Shown here: piece by piece, positions 59,101-64,000 of the stretch
Numbering within the stretch: the first letter of the stretch is position 1
How the letters are laid out: every line of letters starts with the position of its first letter
DNA from: Drosophila persimilis
Lineage: Eukaryota > Arthropoda > Insecta > Diptera > Drosophilidae
Length of the DNA stretch: 64,000 nucleotides
Assembly: GCF_003286085.1 (NCBI RefSeq)
Contig: NW_020825298.1
Span: 12,524,001 to 12,588,000 of the forward strand
Reading direction: 5' to 3'
Position numbers and translations under genes: made by a program
The notes under the pieces: model-generated
The model's database searches: none
What the model saw: only the letters and a program-made list of their open reading frames with translations
Told to the model about the DNA's origin: nothing

Positions 59101-61321
59101 CTGGGCCTATGGAGAGCTGAAGACCAAGTATTCCTTCACCTACGAGCTGCGACCCTCGGGCTATAGTTTCTGGACGGGCTTCAGGCTGCCGGCGTCACAG
59201 ATAATCCCCACGGGACAGGAGACAACGGATTCGGTGGTGGAAATGGTTAAGGCCGCTGCCTCTATCGAGGGTTACAAGTTGAAATAAATCCCTGGACTAA
59301 CTAGTTCATTATTTGTGACGAGGAGGCTAAGAGGGAGCTCGAGTGACTGGTCTGAGACACTTGTGTCTCGTGAAATGGCAATTTCTTTGAGAATTCTCGG
59401 GGACGTCATGCAATGATTTACCATGCGATGGGGCTGAGACCGTGATAAGAGCCACCCACAGATTACCCCGAGATATTTACTGCCTCACAGAAATGGACAA
59501 AGCAAAGCCACTCGCGCAGCGCGCACTATCGGGCAATAAATTAGATTCGGCTCTTATCGGCGCCGCCTTTTGGTCTGGCCTATAAAAGCAACCATCTCGC
59601 CCGTTTGGAGCTCATACAAACAACGACAACTATGTCGCTGACCAAGTCCCTTTTGTTGGCCCTCCTGGCCGTCGTGGCCCTGGCGGGAGTCAGCGCCGAG
59701 CGCGCCCGCTATGACAACTACCGCCTGTACAAGACGAACGCGGAGAATGCCGAGCAGCTGGCCGTGCTGAAGCAGCTCGAGAGCTCCAGCGACTCCATCC
59801 TGTTCCTGGACGGAGTGCACATTGTGGGAGCCGATGTCAAGATGGTTGTGGCCCCGCACAAGGTGCCCGATCTACTGGAGATCCTCGGCAAGGCCGAGAT
59901 CAAGTATTTGCTGCAGTCCAGCGACGTGCAGAAGACCATGGACGAGATCGACGAGAAGGTGGCAATGAAGGGACGCGCTGGCGAAGCCTACAACTGGGAG
60001 CAGTACTACGAGCTGGACGACACCTACGCCTGGCTGCAGACCCTGGCCATTGAAAACCCCGGAGTCGTTACCCTTATCGAGGGCGGCAAGACCTATCAGG
60101 GACGCTCTATTCTGGGCGTGAAGATCACCAAGAGCGGCAAGGAGAAGCCCGGCATTTTCCTGGAGGCCGGCATCCACGCTCGCGAGTGGATCGCCCCCGC
60201 GGCGGCCACCTACATCATTAACCAGCTGCTGACCTCCGAAGTGGAGGCTGTTAAGCAGCTGGCCGAGAACTACACCTGGTACGTCCTGCCCCACGCCAAC
60301 CCCGACGGCTACGTCTACACCCACACCACCGACCGGATGTGGCGCAAGACACGCACACCCTACCAGGGCTGCTTCGGCGCCGATCCTAACCGCAACTGGG
60401 CCTTCCACTGGAACGAGGTGGGCGCCAGCTCCAACCCCTGCTCCGATACCTATGCCGGCCCCTCAGCCTTCTCCGAAATCGAGACTCTTTCCCTGTCCAA
60501 CTACCTTGCCTCGCTGAAGGGCAAGATCCAGCTGTACATCTCCCTGCACGCCTACTCCCAGTACCTGCTCTATCCCTACGGACACACCGGAGATCTCCCC
60601 GACAACGTGGCCGATTTTAGGAAGGTCTACGACGTGTCCATTGCCGCCGTTAACAAGCGCTACGGCACTACGTACACCGGAGGCAACATCTACGATGCCA
60701 TCTATCCAGCGGCCGGTGCTAGCGTGGACTGGGCCTACGGTACCCAGGATGTGCGCATGGCCTTCTGCTACGAGCTGCGTCCCTCCTCGAACAGCATCAT
60801 CACCGGCTTCAAGCTGCCAGCCGCACAGATCGTGCCAGCCAGCGAGGAGCTCCTCGACTCGATCGTGGCCATGGCCGCTGAGGTCAACAACCTGGGCTAC
60901 TTCAACTAAATCTAAGGCTGAGAGAATCAATAAAGGACTCACAGTTTGACGGCATAGCTGCGCAGCAGACGCTGGCTGATCTTATTGGCGGTGCAGACGC
61001 CGACCGCCGGGAAGGGGCTGTTGGCCACGTGCACCAGATCGGGGGCCATATGGATCTCTGTTGGCTGGTCTAGGTACTCCAGGGTGAGATTGACGATAAC
61101 AACGTGGGTCCACACCACTATTGCGGCCATCAGCGTCAGCCAGAGTGCTCTGTAAATAGGGGTGGATAGTTTTTTTATACGATTTAGATGCACTTTCTCA
61201 CCCACTTGGCGTATCGGATGGGTGTGGGGTACAGGAACGGGTGCAGGCCATTGATGGAGCTCTGGCGCAGAAACTCCTTGAACAGGCGGAGATAGTTGGA
61301 GGGGGCCTCCACTTGAGTCAT
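56179..61321 (-). CDS. DEG/ENaC (pickpocket-type) sodium channel subunit A
   Basis: An amiloride-sensitive-type cation channel subunit with two membrane helices and a large Cys-rich extracellular loop. Eight minus-strand exons: 61321-61206, 61149-60943, 57837-57469, 57409-57259, 57173-56998, 56942-56616, 56555-56446 and 56384-56179 (1662 nt, 553 aa). TM1 is [19 protein letters not shown]. The loop carries CxxxC-type clusters ([28 protein letters not shown]). TM2 is [20 protein letters not shown] with the GxS filter. The frame after the last splice ends [20 protein letters not shown]; the frame reading through the last intron is wrong. The first donor must be GTGGGT (not the neighbouring GTGAGA) to keep frame. 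The N-terminal motif reads SSINGLH, with Asn where the family usually has His-Gly. Intron 2 (3.1 kb) encloses two carboxypeptidase genes. I recall ppk11 and ppk16 in this chromosomal region but do not assign a symbol. Confidence 0.9.
57900..57907 (+). promoter_or_regulatory. TATA box of carboxypeptidase 1
   Basis: TATAAAAG, 36-43 bp before the ATG, implying a leader of only 10-15 nt. The promoter sits within about 100 bp of exon 3 of the enclosing channel gene. Confidence 0.75.
57943..59287 (+). CDS. Metallocarboxypeptidase A-like zymogen 1
   Basis: A secreted M14A carboxypeptidase, probably digestive, that removes C-terminal residues from peptides. Exons 57943-58635 and 58700-59287 (693+588 nt) give 426 aa. 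The signal peptide is [18 protein letters not shown], followed by a propeptide and a catalytic domain beginning near [11 protein letters not shown]. Zn ligands are in HAREW (His, Glu) and SLHSFSQ (His); substrate residues are in [10 protein letters not shown], the Tyr of NVYDAIYP, and the catalytic Glu in YELRPSG. The position equivalent to residue 255 (GSSMDW) is Met, so hydrophobic A-type specificity is inferred. The 64-nt phase-0 intron is absent from the neighbour at 59.6 kb. AATAAA overlaps the stop codon (59283-59288). The gene lies inside a channel-gene intron on the opposite strand. Confidence 0.94.
59444..59558. promoter_or_regulatory. Inverted pair of GATA elements upstream of carboxypeptidase 2
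   Basis: The 10-mer GATAAGAGCC occurs on plus at 59444-59453 and on minus at 59558-59549 (GGCTCTTATC on plus). The second copy is about 55 bp above the inferred start. GATA factors drive midgut digestive genes in flies; that link is inference here. Confidence 0.5.
59581..59588 (+). promoter_or_regulatory. TATA box of carboxypeptidase 2
   Basis: TATAAAAG, with a TCATAC initiator-like site at 59612-59617 (A at 59614, 33 bp downstream). The ATG is at 59632, so the leader is about 18 nt. Confidence 0.75.
59632..60909 (+). CDS. Metallocarboxypeptidase A-like zymogen 2
   Basis: An intronless secreted M14A carboxypeptidase of 425 aa, a tandem paralogue of the gene at 57.9 kb. The ATG follows a TATA box by 44 nt; an upstream in-frame TTG is not the start. 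The signal peptide is [22 protein letters not shown]. Propeptide and catalytic domain follow. Zn ligands are in IHAREW and SLHAYSQ; Arg/Asn in [10 protein letters not shown]; Tyr in NIYDAIYP; catalytic Glu in CYELRPSS. The residue-255 equivalent (GASVDW) is Val, so A-type specificity is inferred. Codon use is strongly GC-ending, more than its neighbour, which fits high expression in gut. AATAAA is at 60929, so its 3' end overlaps antisense to exon 2 of the channel gene. Confidence 0.96.
   Translation: MSLTKSLLLALLAVVALAGVSAERARYDNYRLYKTNAENAEQLAVLKQLESSSDSILFLDGVHIVGADVKMVVAPHKVPDLLEILGKAEIKYLLQSSDVQKTMDEIDEKVAMKGRAGEAYNWEQYYELDDTYAWLQTLAIENPGVVTLIEGGKTYQGRSILGVKITKSGKEKPGIFLEAGIHAREWIAPAAATYIINQLLTSEVEAVKQLAENYTWYVLPHANPDGYVYTHTTDRMWRKTRTPYQGCFGADPNRNWAFHWNEVGASSNPCSDTYAGPSAFSEIETLSLSNYLASLKGKIQLYISLHAYSQYLLYPYGHTGDLPDNVADFRKVYDVSIAAVNKRYGTTYTGGNIYDAIYPAAGASVDWAYGTQDVRMAFCYELRPSSNSIITGFKLPAAQIVPASEELLDSIVAMAAEVNNLGYFN
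60929..60934 (+). terminator. Poly(A) signal of carboxypeptidase 2
   Basis: AATAAA, 20 nt after the stop codon and only 9 bp from the boundary of channel A exon 2 (60943), so cleavage should fall within that exon's antisense strand. Confidence 0.75.
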
Positions 61322-61356
61322 GTTCGTGATGCGTTGTGCCTGAAGTGTGCTCGAAT

Positions 61357-61379
61357 CTTTATAGTCAGTCAATTTATAG
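61357..61379 (-). promoter_or_regulatory. Paired TATA boxes of channel A
   Basis: On the minus strand CTATAAAT (61379-61372) and CTATAAAG (61364-61357) lie 36-58 bp upstream of the ATG at 61321. They show that channel A has its own promoter in the 180-bp gap after channel B. Confidence 0.5.
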
Positions 61380-61500
61380 CGATGCGAGGGCTCTGAGTGC
61401 TGCTAATCAATCAGAGCTCTAATTAAAGCGTGTCAAGAGGTGGGATGGATAGTGTGCAGCGGTGAGGGAGGGTGGAAAGGTGGAAGGGAGAGCCCTCTCT

Positions 61501-63379
61501 TTAATCGCGGTTGATGTAGTTGAATATGGGTCGAAAGGTCAGGAAGTACAGGAACTCAAAGGCCGTCACGATGCTAAAGCCCATAATTAGACCCAACAAT
61601 CCGCCGAATGAAGCTGTCAAAAGAGGACTATTATTATTTTGTCACTTTTAGGGTGGGCTTGCTCACTCACCCAAGGCGGATAGCCAGTTCTGGAAAATGT
61701 CTGTGCGATATCTGGTGCTCATGAGGTCACTGAAGAACACATGCAACAGAATTCTGTCCGTGTCGTTGCTACAACAAATGAATCTATGATATCTGGCTGC
61801 AAGCACGGATATAAAACACCTACCTGCTGCCCGGACGATTGGCAAAGTAGCTGACATCCAGCCTGCCCATGGTGCTCTCCGAGGCGTAATGATTCGACTG
61901 GCAATCGGGCAGACAGCCGCAGGGAAAACTACTCGTCTCGCGCACAATTGACAGCGACATATTCAGATTGGCCAAGGCATGGGAGAAGAGACCTAAGAGG
62001 AACAGTGATTAGAGGATGATTGCTAGAAGATATTCCCCCATCTGCCACTTACGCTTTCCGTGTATCATGCAGTTAGCATCCAGCACATCGCATACCCTGA
62101 AGCTACCATTGTTATAGACATACGGGGGAACGCAGCCACAGAGGTTGTGGATCATCTTAACCCTGCACTCGAACATGCAGTTGATGAAGGAGTACCGCTT
62201 CAGTCCGTGCATCGCCCGCTCGCTCCCGAACAGGCAGTTTCTCAGCGACAAGTCCATGCGGCGAATGTCGTTGGTGGCATAGGTCGACTCTGGATTGATT
62301 CGCACAAAGCTCTCGCGCGTGGATGTCACGACCTTGGTCTCTGAGTTCTCATCGGGAAAGTTGTAGGCGTCGTGGAGCAGCAGCTGGAACCCATAGCCGC
62401 TGAAGAAGGTGCCGTAGTAATCAGAGGCCATGGGACTGAGAAGCACGGTCAGACCCGTGGGATACCCACAGCCAGTGACTCGATACGGACGCTTTGGCAC
62501 CTGATAAGCGATTTTCCTGGGATCGGAATGGATTAGTAAATGATGCTTGGATGGGGAAGATGCTGTCCTACTCTGGGAAATTGTTGGTTATCCCTCCGAA
62601 ATAGTTGAAGCTGCAGCACTGCCCCTCCATCGTCTCGATGCGCTGAAAGAGGCTGTCGCAGCGCGTGTTGATGCCCTTCCAGATGCAGCTGGAGATCATG
62701 TCAATGCAGTCCGGCGACAACTGAGACGTTAGCGTTGTGAGGCTGACATTATTCAGCTTTAGGATCCTGTCATAAGTGTGCAACGAACTATTGCTGATCA
62801 TATTGTCCACGGGCAACAGAGTAAGATTGAAAAGGTTGTGCAGCTCCGATCTATTGACTCCAGCAGGCACTTGCCTAAGGAAAGAAGAGAGTTCTTTGGA
62901 TAAACACTTATAAACCACTGCGATATGTGTTCTCACATTTGCTGTAGCAGGTTGATCGCCTTAAGCTTTGATATCTTGTTGAAATTGCATATCGTTACGG
63001 CGGGAAAGGGTATGTTCCAGGTGGGAAAGTGCGAGCTCTCGATGACCGTGACTGTGGGCGTCTGGCGGGCCCACTGCCACGAGACGACGACCAGCACAAT
63101 CGATGTGATGATGGACAGGATGACGACAATCAGCCAGAACAGGCGCTCGTTCCGGCTGATGTCCTGCCGCGTGATGTAGCTAAAGCCATGCAGCGACGTG
63201 GTCTGACAATAATTGCGCATATTCTCGCTGAACCACTCTCCAAGCTGGCGGAAGCGATGGATGGGCTGATGGCTCTCAGGACTAGAGCGCTTTACGGGAT
63301 CACTGCGGGTAGAGGCGGCCAGCTGTTGGGCGGCCTGCACTTGCCGCAGATCGAAGATGCGTCGCTTCTTGAACGCCAT
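61501..63379 (-). CDS. DEG/ENaC (pickpocket-type) sodium channel subunit B
   Basis: Six minus-strand exons: 63379-62937, 62874-62572, 62516-62053, 61992-61824, 61768-61671 and 61613-61501 (1590 nt, 529 aa). The N-terminal cytoplasmic part contains the family HG motif (TTSLHGFSYI). TM1 is LFWLIVVILSIITSIVLVVV, followed by NIPFPAVTICNFNKIS, a hallmark of the family. The Cys-rich loop includes CMFECRVKMIHNLCGCVPP and PCGCLPDC. TM2 is SFGGLLGLIMGFSIVTAFEF with the GFS filter, and a short tail ends FNYINRD. All donors are canonical. Introns are 50-63 nt except the last two, and the TM2 intron has the same phase (1) as in genes A and C. Its start codon is only 81 bp after the stop codon of channel C. 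Confidence 0.93.
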
Positions 63380-63442
63380 CTCTTCGGCTTGACCTCTGTG
63401 CGACGACTGTTGCGGCGGCTGCTTGCGGCAATTAGTTTCGCG

Positions 63443-63450
63443 CTTAAATA
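63443..63450 (-). promoter_or_regulatory. TATA-like box between channels C and B
   Basis: TATTTAAG on the minus strand, 64-71 bp upstream of the channel B ATG and only 11 bp after the channel C stop codon. It would allow a separate channel B transcript despite the tiny gap. Confidence 0.4.
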
Positions 63451-63460
63451 CCGCCCACCG

Positions 63461-64000
63461 CTAATGAGCCAAACCCACTTTTGCTTGTTTCCTGCGGCGT
63501 CGCCAGAGTATCTGCTGGCGCGCCAGCCAGTTGCAAGTGGGGCGCACACACGTAAAGAATATTAGCTCGAAGACCGACACGAAACTGCAGCCCATAAATA
63601 GCCCGTTGACGCCGCCAAAGGTTCCTGCCCATTAAGGATAGATGAATGACACTTTAATACGGGGGGCGCTCGTCTTGTTGGTAGTTTCGTTAATGGAATA
63701 TGCCCTTGGACACTTGCCTATGAATGCCAGCCAGGTCTCGTACACGTCCAAAAGCAGCTCCTCGGTAAATGCGAGGTCGTAGTAGACATTCAAGTAGACC
63801 TCGTTCGTGGAATTGGATCCACGCATTGCATCCACATCACTCTCGAATTCATAGCGATGGAATGTGCACGGCGGCAGGCAATTGCAGTCCCTCTCTACTG
63901 CCGTGATCTGCTCACTAATTTCATCTGTAAATAGAAAACCAATCAATAAACCTTACTTTTGTATCAGATATCATTCACTTGCCATACTTCCGCACACATT
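63461..64000 (-). CDS. DEG/ENaC (pickpocket-type) sodium channel subunit C (C-terminal part)
   Basis: The right window edge cuts this gene; only the last exons are present: 64000-63983 (partial), 63924-63718 and 63624-63461. The visible protein includes part of the Cys-rich loop (ERDCNCLPPCTFHRYEFESD), LNVYYDLAFTEELLLDVYET, and TM2 GTFGGVNGLFMGCSFVSVFE with a GCS filter, then a tail with WRRRRKQAKVGLAH. Both introns must use GCAAGT donors (at 63982 and 63717) to keep frame with the family pattern; the TM2 intron then has the same phase as in A and B. The first of these has a less likely GTATGG alternative. The fold and motifs make the family certain. Confidence 0.88.

Noticed and set aside
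61196-61201. GTGAGA as donor of channel A exon 1
   Set aside because: It puts exon 2 out of frame; the overlapping GTGGGT (61205-61200) keeps the TM1 reading.

Overview
The window is a piece of a Drosophila genome. The evidence is short introns of about 50-65 nt with GTRAGT donors, AATAAA signals, TATA/initiator core promoters, DRE (TATCGATA) elements, genes nested in introns, and proteins that read as close homologues of D. melanogaster products. The gene set (an NCKX exchanger, a CYP4E P450, a 13-finger zinc-finger protein, TAF11, MetAP2, DEG/ENaC channels) matches what I recall of cytological region 30C on Muller element B. Protein lengths differ slightly from those I remember for D. melanogaster, so this is probably another species, perhaps obscura group. 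That last point is inference and cannot be proved here.

Layout. 1-1.1 kb: the 3' end of an unidentified plus-strand gene with an acidic C-terminus. 1.19-3.3 kb (minus): pescadillo, a ribosome-biogenesis factor, in four exons, with a promoter carrying two abutting Myc-type E-boxes next to a DRE. 3.5-4.1 kb: further DREs and a diverged duplicated promoter-like segment. 4.1-10.8 kb: AT-rich, non-coding, probably partly the Nckx30C 3' UTR. 10.8-36.2 kb (minus): Nckx30C, seven coding exons with four large introns. Two of these introns host plus-strand genes: a 203-aa two-helix membrane protein at 23.1 kb and a 129-aa protein at 29.2 kb. 36.2-40.5 kb: TATA-containing Nckx30C upstream region rich in simple repeats.

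40.6 kb holds a tiny gene not obvious from ORF length: a 30-aa predicted secreted peptide with its own TATA-like box, initiator and poly(A) signal, followed 363 bp downstream by a decayed tandem copy. 41.1-43.2 kb (minus): a CYP4E cytochrome P450, probably Cyp4e3. 43.2-50.5 kb: no gene found. 50.7-53.3 kb (plus): a 795-aa C2H2 zinc-finger protein, probably Zf30C. 53.4-54.06 kb (minus): Taf11. 54.46-56.0 kb (plus): MetAP2 (und), sharing a divergent promoter region with Taf11.

56.2-64 kb: three head-to-tail minus-strand DEG/ENaC (pickpocket-type) sodium-channel genes, the last cut by the window edge. A 3.1-kb intron of the first contains two plus-strand A-type metallocarboxypeptidase genes, digestive-type zymogens with strong TATA boxes.

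Exon structures were assembled by hand from splice consensus, phase and family motifs; every complete multi-exon CDS sums to a multiple of three. No RNA genes or intact transposons were recognised. I judge the most novel items to be the short peptide gene with its pseudogene copy, a 19-bp motif repeated three times upstream of the 29-kb nested gene, a possible stop-codon readthrough in that gene, and two consecutive GC-AG introns in the right-edge channel gene.
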